Shown here: positions 1 to 8,335 of the stretch, one piece after another | Layout of the letters: the number at the start of each line of letters is the position of its first letter | Numbering within the stretch: position 1 is the first letter of the stretch | Assembly (NCBI RefSeq): GCF_006442815.1 | Contig: NZ_VFVL01000003.1 | Span: 237,001-301,000 of the forward strand | DNA length: 64,000 nucleotides | Direction: 5' to 3' | From: Mesorhizobium sp. B2-4-3 | GTDB lineage: Bacteria > Pseudomonadota > Alphaproteobacteria > Rhizobiales > Rhizobiaceae | Notes under the pieces: generated by a model | Told to the model about the DNA's origin: nothing | Seen by the model: only the letters and a program-made list of their open reading frames with translations | The model's database searches: none | Program-made: the position numbers and the translations under genes

Positions 1-375
1 GTGCTCCAGCTCCAGGACGCGGGCCACCGCCTGGACGCGCTGAGCGCGTTCGGCCGACGCAACACCGGCCACCTTCAGCGAGTAGCCGATGTTCTGGGCC
101 ACGCTCATATGCGGGTAGAGCGCGTAGTTCTGGAACACCATGGCACAACCGCGCTCGCGCGGCTCGAGCCTGTTGACCACCGTGCCGTCGATCGCGATCG
201 TGCCGTCGGAAATCTCTTCCAGTCCCGCGATCATCCTGAGCAGCGTGGACTTGCCGCAGCCGGACGGCCCGAGGATGACGACGAATTCACCCGAAGCGAA
301 GTCGAGGTCGACGCCGTGCACGACCTGCGTCTTGGCGTAGTTCTTCTTAACGCCGCGAATGGCGATGGAGGCCAT
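1..375 (-). CDS. ugpC: Glycerol-3-phosphate ABC importer ATPase UgpC (C-terminus beyond window)
   Basis: ATP-binding subunit that powers uptake of sn-glycerol-3-phosphate or glycerophosphodiesters at the inner membrane. Only the first 125 residues lie in the window. They begin [15 protein letters not shown] and include a perfect Walker A (GPSGCGKST, about residues 37-45) and the Q-loop region ([14 protein letters not shown], about 79-92), typical of the MalK/UgpC subfamily of carbohydrate importers. The ATG at 373-375 follows ugpE with a 12-bp gap. It is the last visible gene of a ugpB-ugpA-ugpE-ugpC operon. The sugar-family ATPase alone does not fix the substrate; the assignment rests on UgpB. 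Confidence 0.9.
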   Translation of the reverse strand, partial: MASIAIRGVKKNYAKTQVVHGVDLDFASGEFVVILGPSGCGKSTLLRMIAGLEEISDGTIAIDGTVVNRLEPRERGCAMVFQNYALYPHMSVAQNIGYSLKVAGVASAERAQRVQAVARVLELEH

Positions 376-387
376 TTTATCGTCTCC

Positions 388-1302
388 CTATTTTTCGGTG
401 GCGATCAGGCCGCGCACGAACCAGCGCTGCATCAAGACCACGACGATCAGCGGCGGCAGCATGACGATCAGCGTGCCGGCCATGGCGATATGCCATTCCG
501 GCGCGCCGCCGACATTGGGTATGAGCTGCTTCAGCTCGGTCACCGCCATCGCATGCGACTGGTCAGTGGTGATGAGCAACGGCCACAGATACTGGTTCCA
601 GGCCCACAGGAACATTATGGTGCCGAGTGCCGCCATGTTGTTGCGCGACAGCGGCAGAAGGATATCGACGAAGAAGCGCAGCGCGCCGGCGCCGTCCATG
701 CGCGCCGCCTCGGTCAACTCGTCCGGCACGGTCAGGAAGAACTGGCGGTAGAGGAACGTGCCGGTGGCGGTCGCGACCAGCGGCAGGATCAGGCCGCTAT
801 AGGAGTTGAGCAGTCCCAGGCTGAGCGATACCTGCACGCCCGAGACCTTTTCGATCAGCCAGGAGAGGCCGGTCAGGTCCATGATCGCCTGATAGGGCTC
901 GAGCACGTTGGCGACCACCGCGTAGGTCGGCACGATGCGCACCTCGAGCGGCAGCATCAGCGTGATGAAGATCAGCCAGAACATCAGCATGCGGCCGGGA
1001 TAGCGGAAATAGACGATCGAGAAGGCGGTCAGCGCCGAGATGATCACTTTGCCGGCGGCCACGCCAAACGCCATGATGAAGGAGTTGAGCAGCTTCGGAC
1101 CGAGATCGGCGGTCGTCCACGCCGTCTTGATGTTGACCCAGAAATCGCTGCCCGGCAGCAGCGACATCGGCACGTCGTTGACGTCCTTCAGATTGTGCGA
1201 GGCGGCGATCGCGACGATGGCAAACGGCGCCACGCAGAATATGAAGCCGACGAACAGGATCAGATGCGTGAAGAAATTGAGGATCGGGGTGCGCTCGACC
1301 AT
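388..1302 (-). CDS. ugpE: Glycerol-3-phosphate ABC importer permease UgpE
   Basis: Inner-membrane permease subunit (304 aa, MalG/UgpE type) that pairs with UgpA. It begins MVERTPILNFFTHLILFVGF, whose first membrane segment follows at once. It carries a large periplasmic loop and the cytoplasmic coupling EAA loop (EAARMDGAGALRFFVDILLPL), which docks on UgpC. The same frame stays open far upstream over ugpA, but family length and the ATG at 1300-1302, 8 bp after the ugpA stop, fix this start. Tight spacing to ugpA and ugpC indicates one transcript. Confidence 0.92.
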   Translation of the reverse strand: MVERTPILNFFTHLILFVGFIFCVAPFAIVAIAASHNLKDVNDVPMSLLPGSDFWVNIKTAWTTADLGPKLLNSFIMAFGVAAGKVIISALTAFSIVYFRYPGRMLMFWLIFITLMLPLEVRIVPTYAVVANVLEPYQAIMDLTGLSWLIEKVSGVQVSLSLGLLNSYSGLILPLVATATGTFLYRQFFLTVPDELTEAARMDGAGALRFFVDILLPLSRNNMAALGTIMFLWAWNQYLWPLLITTDQSHAMAVTELKQLIPNVGGAPEWHIAMAGTLIVMLPPLIVVVLMQRWFVRGLIATEK

Positions 1303-1310
1303 GGCCCGCC

Positions 1311-2195
1311 TCAGCGATAATGCACGCGCCGCTCGATGAAGCGGAACTGGACAATAGTGAGCGCGATGATGAGCAGCATCAGGATGATGCTCTGCGCGGC
1401 GGCGCCTGAATAATCCAAACCTTTGAAGCCGTCGGAATAGATCTTGTAGACCATCAGATTGGTGGCGTTGGCCGGGCCGCCGGCGGTCATGATGTCGACG
1501 ATGCCGAAAGAGTCCTGGAAGCTCTCGGTGATGTTGATGACAAGCAGGAAGAAGATCGTCGGCGTGATCAGCGGGAACTGGATATCCCAAAAGCGCCTGA
1601 TGACGCCGGAGCCGTCCATCGCCGCCGCCTCGATCAGCGAGCGCGGAATCGCCTGGAAGGCGGCGAGGAAGAAGATGAAATTGTAGCCGACATATTTCCA
1701 CGAGAAGGCGATGATGATCGAGGCCATGGCGTCGGCGCCGTCGAGGCCTGGGTCCCAGAAGCCGGGCCAGGCCTGGTTGACGACGGCCATGAAGCCGGCT
1801 TCCGGCGCCAGGATGAAGCGAAATGCCAGTGCAAGCGCCGGCGCGGCGATGCCGTAGGGCCAGATCAGCACCACGCGATACAGCCATGAGCCGGCAAGTT
1901 GACGGTCGGTCAAGGCGGCGAGAACCAGCGCGATTGTCATCGCCAGACCCGTGCTGATGCCGGCGAAGATCATGCTGGCGGTGATCGAGTCCCAGTAGCT
2001 GGCGTTGGACAGGATCGAGCGGAAATTGTCGAGCCCGACCCAGATATTGCCGCCCCCCCAGGGCTGCTGCAGCGTCAGCGACCAGTACACGGCCTGCCCG
2101 GCCGGCCAGTAGAAGAAGGTGAAGATCAGAAAAAGCTGCGGCACGGCGAACAGGATGCCGATCGTCCATTTGCTGAAAGTGACGCGTTTTTCCAT
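1311..2195 (-). CDS. ugpA: Glycerol-3-phosphate ABC importer permease UgpA
   Basis: Inner-membrane permease subunit (294 aa, MalF/UgpA type). It starts MEKRVTFSKWTIGILFAVPQ and has about six membrane segments plus the EAA loop (EAAAMDGSGVIRRFWDIQFPL) that contacts the ATPase. A start 36 codons further up is possible, but that extension is encoded by the intergenic palindromic repeat and is cysteine-rich and unlike the family, so the ATG at 2193-2195 is preferred. It lies second in the operon, 168 bp after ugpB; this gap holds a RIME-like palindrome that could set differential expression of ugpB relative to the membrane subunits. Confidence 0.92.
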   Translation of the reverse strand: MEKRVTFSKWTIGILFAVPQLFLIFTFFYWPAGQAVYWSLTLQQPWGGGNIWVGLDNFRSILSNASYWDSITASMIFAGISTGLAMTIALVLAALTDRQLAGSWLYRVVLIWPYGIAAPALALAFRFILAPEAGFMAVVNQAWPGFWDPGLDGADAMASIIIAFSWKYVGYNFIFFLAAFQAIPRSLIEAAAMDGSGVIRRFWDIQFPLITPTIFFLLVINITESFQDSFGIVDIMTAGGPANATNLMVYKIYSDGFKGLDYSGAAAQSIILMLLIIALTIVQFRFIERRVHYR

Positions 2196-2249
2196 CGATC
2201 CGCCGATGTCGTTGAACCGCCAACCCGCTCTCGCGGCACAAGAACTAAA

Positions 2250-2294
2250 GCATGTCTCCCGAAAGTGGGAACCGGTTTCGGGACAAAGACATGC
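2250..2294. repeat. RIME-like palindromic repeat (family B, copy 1)
   Basis: Imperfect palindrome opening GCATGTCTCCCGAAAG and closing with the complementary GGGACAAAGACATGC, between ugpB and ugpA. It is the same family as the copies near 9738, 24702, 26356, 31037, 35727, 42511, 46730, 46793 and 50419. In transcript form it makes a hairpin in the ugp mRNA. It resembles the rhizobial intergenic mosaic elements known from Sinorhizobium and Rhizobium. Confidence 0.8.
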
Positions 2295-2363
2295 GCAAAT
2301 CAAAAACCCATATGAAATGGCCGCCCGTCGATGCTCGGCGGGCGGCCGTTCCAGTACCCGGGA

Positions 2364-3716
2364 TCAGGGCAGGGTCTTACCCGGATAGGTCTGCTGGAAG
2401 CGATCGAGGATCGCGTCGCCATTCTTGACCAGCGCGTCGAGGCCTTCCTGCACGCTGACCTTGTTGGCGAAGATCGCCTGCATCTGCGTGCCGAACTCGG
2501 CGCGGATCTGGGTGAAGTTGCCGAGGCGGACGCCGCGGGTGATCTCGGTCGGCTCTGACGCGGTCAGGCTGGCGATAGCCACTTCACGGCCCTTGAAGGG
2601 CGCCTTGTCGTAGAAGCCGTTGGACTTCATGAAATCGAAGCCCGACTTCGTCACCGGAATGTAGCCGGTGTTGGTCGACCAGAACAAAGCGGTCTTGGGG
2701 TCGTGGATGAAGTTGAGGAAGGCGGCCGCGCCCTTGTACTCGGCGTCGGACTTGCCCGACAGCACCCACAGCGAAGCGCCGCCGACCAGCGAGTTCTTGC
2801 GCTCGGTGCCGGCATAGACCGGCAGCTCGGCGACGTCCCAGTTCATGCCTTCCTTCTGGGTGCGGCCGACCGTGCCGTGATCGCCGACCGAGGTCAGGAT
2901 GAGCTGGCAGGTGCCGGTGGCGAAGGCCTGCACCATATCCTGGCCGAGGTCCTTCGACTTGATCTTGACCAGGCCGGCGTCATACCACTTCTTGAGGTCG
3001 GTGACATACTGGACGAACTTGGTCTTGTTGACTTCGAGGCGCGCGTCGAGGCCGTCATAGCCGTTGTTCTTGGTGGCGACCGGCTGGTTGTGCAGCGCCG
3101 AGAACTGCTCCATCAGCTGCCAGCTTTCGTTGGCCGAGATGTTGATCGCCATCGGGCAATCATAGCCGGCGTCCTTCAGGGCCTGGAGGTCGGCGGCAAC
3201 ATCTTCCCAGGTCTTCGGCGCCTCGGTCTTGCCGATCTTGGCGAAGGCGTCCTTGTTCCAGTACATCAGCGGCGTCGACGAGTTGAACGGGAAGGACAGC
3301 ATCTCGCCCTTCGAGGTCGCGTAGTAGCGCGCGATGCCAGGGAAATAATCGCTGTAGTCGATCTTGTAGCCGTTTTCTTCCATCAGCTTGTCGGCGGGCT
3401 TGTAGGCGCCCGACAGCATCATGGTGGCGGTGCCGACGTCATAGACCTGGACGACGGTGGGCTGCTTGCCGGCACGGAAGGCGGCGATCGTGTTCTGCAG
3501 CGTGGCGTCGTAATTGCCCTGGCTGGTGCAGACGACCTCGTAGTCCTTCTGGGAATCGTTGAAATTCTTGCACAGCGTGTCGACGACGCGGGCGAGATCG
3601 CCCGAAAGGCCGAACCAGAAGTCGAATTTGACCGGCTCCGCAAATGCAGGAACCGCAAGCGCGGTGCTGAGCGCGCCGGCGGCAAGGGCGGCAAAGCCCC
3701 GCTTGATGATGGTCAT
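2364..3716 (-). CDS. ugpB: Glycerol-3-phosphate-binding periplasmic protein UgpB
   Basis: Periplasmic solute-binding protein (450 aa) that delivers sn-glycerol-3-phosphate to UgpAE. It has a Sec signal peptide (MTIIKRGFAALAAGALSTALAVPAFA, cleavage after about residue 26). The body matches E. coli UgpB closely in its key blocks: the GNYxxxLxxxIAAFR region, QVYDVGTATMM, PFNSSTPLMYWNKDAF, GGASLWV and the C-terminal GVRLGNFTQIR. These UgpB-specific blocks make glycerol-3-phosphate the likely ligand rather than a plain sugar. It is first gene of the minus-strand ugp operon and divergent from the gene at 3946. Confidence 0.93.
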   Translation of the reverse strand: MTIIKRGFAALAAGALSTALAVPAFAEPVKFDFWFGLSGDLARVVDTLCKNFNDSQKDYEVVCTSQGNYDATLQNTIAAFRAGKQPTVVQVYDVGTATMMLSGAYKPADKLMEENGYKIDYSDYFPGIARYYATSKGEMLSFPFNSSTPLMYWNKDAFAKIGKTEAPKTWEDVAADLQALKDAGYDCPMAINISANESWQLMEQFSALHNQPVATKNNGYDGLDARLEVNKTKFVQYVTDLKKWYDAGLVKIKSKDLGQDMVQAFATGTCQLILTSVGDHGTVGRTQKEGMNWDVAELPVYAGTERKNSLVGGASLWVLSGKSDAEYKGAAAFLNFIHDPKTALFWSTNTGYIPVTKSGFDFMKSNGFYDKAPFKGREVAIASLTASEPTEITRGVRLGNFTQIRAEFGTQMQAIFANKVSVQEGLDALVKNGDAILDRFQQTYPGKTLP

Positions 3717-3945
3717 GGTTTTTCCCTCTTGAGTGGCAGTGTGACAAGGTTTTGCGCAAGTCCTTGCCCGCTCTCATAGAGAAGGTATGTGACAGTTCTG
3801 TTGTGACCCTGAGGCCCTGTGGACAGCCAATCTCTCCTCCCCCTGGCAGCGGTCGCGCCGGCATGAAAACGTCACATCGGCGCTCTAGGAAGCTAGGGCG
3901 CCGCCAAGCGGCGAAAAGACCTTCCGTGATTAACCGGCTAACTGG
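3717..3945. promoter_or_regulatory. Divergent control region of ugpB and the 3946 gene
   Basis: The 229-bp interval between divergent genes must carry both promoters. Three TGTGAC motifs occur at 3740-3745, 3788-3793 and 3802-3807. ugp operons of proteobacteria are commonly under PhoB, but the motifs are not in the 11-bp phase of a classical Pho box, so I call this only a candidate regulatory region. Confidence 0.3.
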
Positions 3946-4998
3946 ATGAGAAGAGACATGCTGGTCCCGCAGCTCACGCACGTGCCTGTCGCCCTCCGCA
4001 ACGCGATGCGGAACGGACCGCGCGACAGCGCCACCCATCTGCGCCACGCCGCCGCCGTGCCCGCCCTGGGCGAGATCGAGATCGGCGGCCAGGCGTCGCG
4101 TGAGAGCGTCGGCGGGAACCTGACCGTCATGGCCTGGAACGTCGAGCGGCTCCGCCATGTCGATGCCATCGCCGCAACGATCGCCGGCCGGGCACCGGAC
4201 GTCGTGCTGCTGTCCGAAGTCGACAAGGGCATGGCGCGTTCCGGCAACGGCCATCTGTTGAGCCGGCTTGCCGATCGTCTGAGCCACTCCTACGCCTATG
4301 GCGTCGAGTTCCTGGAACTCGGCACCGGCAATGAGACGGAACAAGCGGCAAATGGCGGCGCCGAGAACATTGAGGGCTTCCATGGCAATGCCGTGACCAG
4401 CGCCGTTCCGCTGCTGCGGCCTTTTCTCATTCGCCTGGACGCGGCCGGCGCCTGGTTCCTGCCGGAGCACGGCCAGCCGCGCATCGGCGGCCGCATGGCG
4501 CTTGGCGGCCAGGTGATGGTCGGCGACCGCCGGGTCACCGTCGTTTCGGTGCATCTCGAAAACCGCACCACGCCGGCCGGCCGCGCCGACCAGACGCGCC
4601 ATCTCCTCGACGCCATCGACAGGTATGACGCGGAGGCGCCGGTCCTGATCGGCGGCGACTTCAACACGCTGACCGCCACCTATGAAGAGCGTCACGCCGA
4701 TCCGGCCGCGTGGCAGGGGCGCATCGACGCCGAACCGGATCGGCTGATGTGCCCCGACCGCCACGAGCCCCTCTTCGCGATCATGGCCGGGCGCGGTTAT
4801 GACTGGCGCGATGCCAACGCGCTGGACAAGCCGACCCAGCGCCGCGCGGCCGGCGACTTGACGCCAGCCGGCCATATCGACTGGTTCTTCACCCGCGGCC
4901 TCACGGCAAGCGCGCCGGCGACGCTGCCGGCGGTCTTGCCGGACGGCAGCCCGAGCGCCGATCACGAGGCGCTGGTGGTCACGGTGCAGGTGACGTAA
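3946..4998 (+). CDS. Endonuclease/exonuclease/phosphatase-family protein
   Basis: 350-aa protein with the metal-dependent EEP fold. Visible catalytic blocks are MAWNVER (Asn, about residue 65), SEVDKG (Glu metal ligand, about 89), GDFNT (Asp/Asn pair, about 235) and the C-terminal SADHEALV (Asp-His, about 341). There is no obvious signal peptide; the first 60 residues are a poorly conserved arm. An alternative ATG at 3958 has a purine-rich stretch in front. It is divergent from ugpB, so it might be a phosphodiesterase feeding the Ugp importer, but that is inference from position only. DNA-nuclease, sphingomyelinase-like and phosphatase roles are all possible in this family. Confidence 0.75.
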   Translation: MRRDMLVPQLTHVPVALRNAMRNGPRDSATHLRHAAAVPALGEIEIGGQASRESVGGNLTVMAWNVERLRHVDAIAATIAGRAPDVVLLSEVDKGMARSGNGHLLSRLADRLSHSYAYGVEFLELGTGNETEQAANGGAENIEGFHGNAVTSAVPLLRPFLIRLDAAGAWFLPEHGQPRIGGRMALGGQVMVGDRRVTVVSVHLENRTTPAGRADQTRHLLDAIDRYDAEAPVLIGGDFNTLTATYEERHADPAAWQGRIDAEPDRLMCPDRHEPLFAIMAGRGYDWRDANALDKPTQRRAAGDLTPAGHIDWFFTRGLTASAPATLPAVLPDGSPSADHEALVVTVQVT

Positions 4999-5110
4999 CG
5001 GCCTCCCGGATCGATACATTCGACCCCGAGATCGTTCCGGCATCAATACAACCTGGAAAGCACGCAACGGTTGCGGGCAGCATAATCGATTCTTCAGCCG
5101 TCCGGCCCTA

Positions 5111-5134
5111 ATCAATCACGTTGCCTTGATTGAT
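5111..5134. promoter_or_regulatory. Inverted repeat upstream of the c-di-GMP gene
   Basis: ATCAATCA (5111-5118) and TGATTGAT (5127-5134) form a perfect 8-bp inverted repeat with an 8-bp spacer, 23 bp before the start codon at 5158. It could be an operator or a 5'-UTR hairpin. The AT-rich arms stand out in a GC-rich context. Confidence 0.35.
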
Positions 5135-5157
5135 GCGGGAAGATCAGGTGAAGCAAG

Positions 5158-7614
5158 ATGCTGACCGTCTATAATTGCATCGTGAACGAGCACGATCTGA
5201 GACTGGTGGCACTGGCCGCGCTCATTTGCGGAATCTCCTGTTTCTCCGCCGTCAACCTGCTTCGCCATGTCGACCAATCGACGAGCCGAAACCGTCATGC
5301 GTGGCTGCTGATTGCAGCCGCGTCGACCGGTTTCGGCATATGGGCGACGCACTTCATCGCCATGATCGCCTTCACGCCGGGAATACCCAACGCCTACAAC
5401 GCCGAGCTTTCGGTGGCTTCGCTGGCGATGTCCGTCGTCCTGACCGCGGCCGGTATGTGGATCGCGACGGTGCGCCGTGGCATCGACCACTACCTCGTCG
5501 GCGGCGCCGTGCTCGGCATCGGCATTGCGGCGATGCATTATACCGGCATGGCGGCTTTCGAAGTCGAAGGCCGGATCGTCTGGAACCGGCTGCTGGTCGC
5601 CGCTTCGTTGGTATCGGGCGTAACGCTTGCCGCGCTCTCCATGCTTGTCGTGCTTCGCCGGCCGTCCATACAGGCGACGGTCGCCGGCGCTGTGCTGCTC
5701 ACCCTGGCGATCTGCACGCTGCATTTCATCGCCATGGCCGCCGTCTCGATCTACCCGGATTCCTCGATCGAGATCTCGAAATTCACGATTGCGCCGATGT
5801 CGCAGGCCTTTGCCGCCGCGGCGGCAAGCCTCGTCATCCTGGTGCTGTCGGCCACGGCGCTATGGATCGACCTGCGCTTCCGCCGCCACAGGATCGAGGC
5901 GGAGCGTATGCACGGCCTCGCCAATGCCGCCGTCGAAGGCCTCATCGTCTGCGACGGCAGCCGCATCGTCAGCGCCAATGACAGCATCGCTGCGCTGAGC
6001 GGCATCGCCGCCGGCACGCTGAACGCGATGACGCTGGGCGACCTGTTCGGCGAGCGGATTGCCTCCGCCGTCGTCGCCGGCAACGGACAGGCGCAGGAAG
6101 TCGACCTCCGCGGCCAGGACGAAAGCCGGATTCCGGTGGAACTGATCGCCAGGAGCATCGACTATTGCGGCAAGCCGCATCTGGTCGTTGCCGTCCGCGA
6201 CATCCGCGAGCGCCGGAAGGCAGAGCAGGAGATCATGCGCCTCGCGCATTACGACCCGCTCACCGGTCTTGCCAATCGCCGCAGTTTCACCGGCCGCCTG
6301 GAAGCCGAGATCGCCGCGTCCGTGCCGGGCGGCAGAGACAGCGGCAAGGGTGGCCAGCTGGCGCTCATGCTTCTCGATCTCGACCGGTTCAAGGAGGTGA
6401 ACGACCTCTTCGGCCACGCCGCCGGCGACGCCGTGCTGCAGAACGTGGCTCACTGCGCCTCCGGGGTGCTGCGCCACGGCCAGTTGCTGGCCCGGCTCGG
6501 CGGCGACGAATTCGCCATCATCGCCCCCAATCTTCCCGACCCGCAGGCGGCCGGCCGCATTGCCGAAGCGGTGCTTTCGGCGCTGCGTCAGGAAAACCGG
6601 CTGTCGCCCGGCGGCATGGTGTCGGCCAGCATCGGCATCGCGCTCTACCCGCTCGACGCCGACGAACAGGCGTCGCTGGTCAGCCATGCCGACACCGCGC
6701 TCTACCGCGCCAAGGCCGAGGGCAAGGATACCTTCCGCTACTTCGAGGCCTCGATGGGCGCCGAGGCGCGAGACCGGCGCATCATGGAGCAGGACTTGCG
6801 CCAGGCCGTGGCGCGCGGCGAATTCCGGCTCGTCTACCAGCCGCAGAAGGAAATCAGCAGCGGCAGGATGATCGGCTTCGAGGCCTTGCTCCGCTGGCAG
6901 CATCCCGAACGCGGAGAGGTTCCGCCCTCGGTGTTCATCCCGGTGGCCGAGGATAGCGGTTCGATCGCCCAGATCGGCGAGTGGGTGCTGGCGACGGCCT
7001 GCAAGGAGGCCGCGACATGGAAGAACCCGCTGACGGTCGCCGTCAACGTCTCGGCGGTGCAGCTCCACAATCCCGATTTCAGCCGCCGGGTGCATGAGGT
7101 GCTGCTTCGTTCAGGCCTGGCGGCGGGCCGGCTCGAGCTCGAGATCACCGAGACGGCGCTGGTGAAGGACATGCCGCGGGCGCTGGCCACCTTGCGCCAG
7201 ATCAAGGCGCTCGGCGTGCGCGTGGCGATGGACGATTTCGGCACCGGCTATTCGTCGCTGTCCAACCTGCGCGCCTTCCCGTTCGACAAGATCAAGATCG
7301 ACGGATCCTTCATCAAATCGGTCGACCGCAACGACCAGGTGGCGACCATCGTGCGCGCCGTGCTGGGTTTGGGGCGCGGCCTCGGCCTGCCGGTCCTGGC
7401 CGAAGGCGTCGAGACGCTGGACGAGCTGCGCTTTCTCGATGCCGAGGATTGCGACATCGGCCAGGGATATTATCTCGGCAGGCCTGGCCCGATCGAGGCG
7501 TTCGGCGAGCTGACGGGCGTTCCGGCCGCCGATGACGGCGTCAAGCCTGCCGGCGTCAGGAGCGGCGGCAGCATCCTGATGCTCGAGCCTGCCGCGGCGG
7601 CGCGCTCGGCCTGA
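5158..7614 (+). CDS. MHYT-PAS-GGDEF-EAL cyclic-di-GMP turnover protein
   Basis: 818-aa inner-membrane signalling protein. The N-terminal seven-helix MHYT sensor carries three copies of the metal-binding motif (THFIAM at 64-69, MHYTGM at 126-131, LHFIAM at 188-193). It is followed by a PAS-like segment (about 250-365), a GGDEF domain with an intact RLGGDEF active site (about 445-451) and an EAL domain with an intact EALLRW (about 574-579), DDFGTGYSS and EGVET. Both diguanylate cyclase and phosphodiesterase sites therefore look catalytically complete; the net direction cannot be read from sequence. MHYT domains are proposed to sense O2, CO or NO through a bound metal. It is monocistronic and convergent with tlpA. 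Confidence 0.95.
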   Translation: MLTVYNCIVNEHDLRLVALAALICGISCFSAVNLLRHVDQSTSRNRHAWLLIAAASTGFGIWATHFIAMIAFTPGIPNAYNAELSVASLAMSVVLTAAGMWIATVRRGIDHYLVGGAVLGIGIAAMHYTGMAAFEVEGRIVWNRLLVAASLVSGVTLAALSMLVVLRRPSIQATVAGAVLLTLAICTLHFIAMAAVSIYPDSSIEISKFTIAPMSQAFAAAAASLVILVLSATALWIDLRFRRHRIEAERMHGLANAAVEGLIVCDGSRIVSANDSIAALSGIAAGTLNAMTLGDLFGERIASAVVAGNGQAQEVDLRGQDESRIPVELIARSIDYCGKPHLVVAVRDIRERRKAEQEIMRLAHYDPLTGLANRRSFTGRLEAEIAASVPGGRDSGKGGQLALMLLDLDRFKEVNDLFGHAAGDAVLQNVAHCASGVLRHGQLLARLGGDEFAIIAPNLPDPQAAGRIAEAVLSALRQENRLSPGGMVSASIGIALYPLDADEQASLVSHADTALYRAKAEGKDTFRYFEASMGAEARDRRIMEQDLRQAVARGEFRLVYQPQKEISSGRMIGFEALLRWQHPERGEVPPSVFIPVAEDSGSIAQIGEWVLATACKEAATWKNPLTVAVNVSAVQLHNPDFSRRVHEVLLRSGLAAGRLELEITETALVKDMPRALATLRQIKALGVRVAMDDFGTGYSSLSNLRAFPFDKIKIDGSFIKSVDRNDQVATIVRAVLGLGRGLGLPVLAEGVETLDELRFLDAEDCDIGQGYYLGRPGPIEAFGELTGVPAADDGVKPAGVRSGGSILMLEPAAAARSA

Positions 7615-7619
7615 TACGA

Positions 7620-8303
7620 TCAAGGTTCCAGCGCCGCTTCCACCAGCCGCTTGGCGTCAGGGCTCGACCATTCGGCCGGGCCGTTCATATGCGCGATCAG
7701 GCAGCCATCCGCGTCGATCAGCATGGTCACGGGAAGTCCGAGCGCCAGCCCGCGCGTCTTGACTTCATTGAACAGGGCGATCGTCGGGTCCCGGTAGAAA
7801 CCAAGCGTTTGAACACCGATCTCCTTGAGGAACTTCTTGGGCTTCGCGTCGTCGCCGGTGTCGACATTGACCGCGACCACCTCGAAGGCCTTGCTGCCCT
7901 TCTCCTTCTGCAGCGCATCGAGCGCTGGCATCTCGGCACGGCACGGCGCGCACCATGTCGCCCATAGATTGAGCAGCACCGTCTTGCCGGCATGGTCGGC
8001 CAGCGTCATCGGCTTGCCGTCGGGGCCGTTGAAGGCAAGGCTCTTCAGCGACTGCGGCGGGTCGGCCGGCTGCAGCGCGGCGACCTGCCCGACGGCCTTG
8101 GCGGCGACAGTCTTGGCGCGTGCTGCCTTCGCCGCGCAGACGGCGTCATCCTTGCCGGCGACCGCGGCGACCTTCTCGGGAGCGTTGTTGCCAGAACCGC
8201 TCTCGCTGACATATACCGCGACCGCGCCCGCCAGCACGCCCGCCACCAGGGCGGCGAGGATGAGGCGCGTAGCCGGAAAAAAGAATCTCTTGCCGTCTGC
8301 CAT
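7620..8303 (-). CDS. tlpA: TlpA-family thiol:disulfide interchange protein
   Basis: 227-aa periplasmic thioredoxin-fold protein anchored by one N-terminal membrane helix (about residues 9-30), with the catalytic CxxC as WATWCAPC and the cis-Pro region GLPVTMLIDADG. It also has the extra cysteine pair seen in this family (Cys near 55 and DADGC). It acts as a membrane-tethered reductant, classically for cytochrome oxidase copper-site or cytochrome c maturation. I choose the ATG at 8301-8303 (GGAG lies upstream) over a GTG seven codons earlier with no clear ribosome-binding site. It is divergent from argH, with only 32 bp between the starts, an order conserved in rhizobia. Confidence 0.88.
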   Translation of the reverse strand: MADGKRFFFPATRLILAALVAGVLAGAVAVYVSESGSGNNAPEKVAAVAGKDDAVCAAKAARAKTVAAKAVGQVAALQPADPPQSLKSLAFNGPDGKPMTLADHAGKTVLLNLWATWCAPCRAEMPALDALQKEKGSKAFEVVAVNVDTGDDAKPKKFLKEIGVQTLGFYRDPTIALFNEVKTRGLALGLPVTMLIDADGCLIAHMNGPAEWSSPDAKRLVEAALEP

Positions 8304-8335
8304 TTTAAAACTGCTCCGGAGCACGGGTTATAGCG

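Noticed and set aside
1303..2241. Upstream extension of the ugpE frame giving a 617-aa protein
   Set aside because: The extension covers ugpA in another frame and has no membrane-protein features. The family length and an ATG just after the ugpA stop define ugpE.
3740..3807. A Pho box for PhoB before ugpB
   Set aside because: TGTGAC motifs are present but at spacings of 48 and 14 bp, not the 11-bp direct-repeat phase of a Pho box. Kept only as a low-confidence regulatory region.
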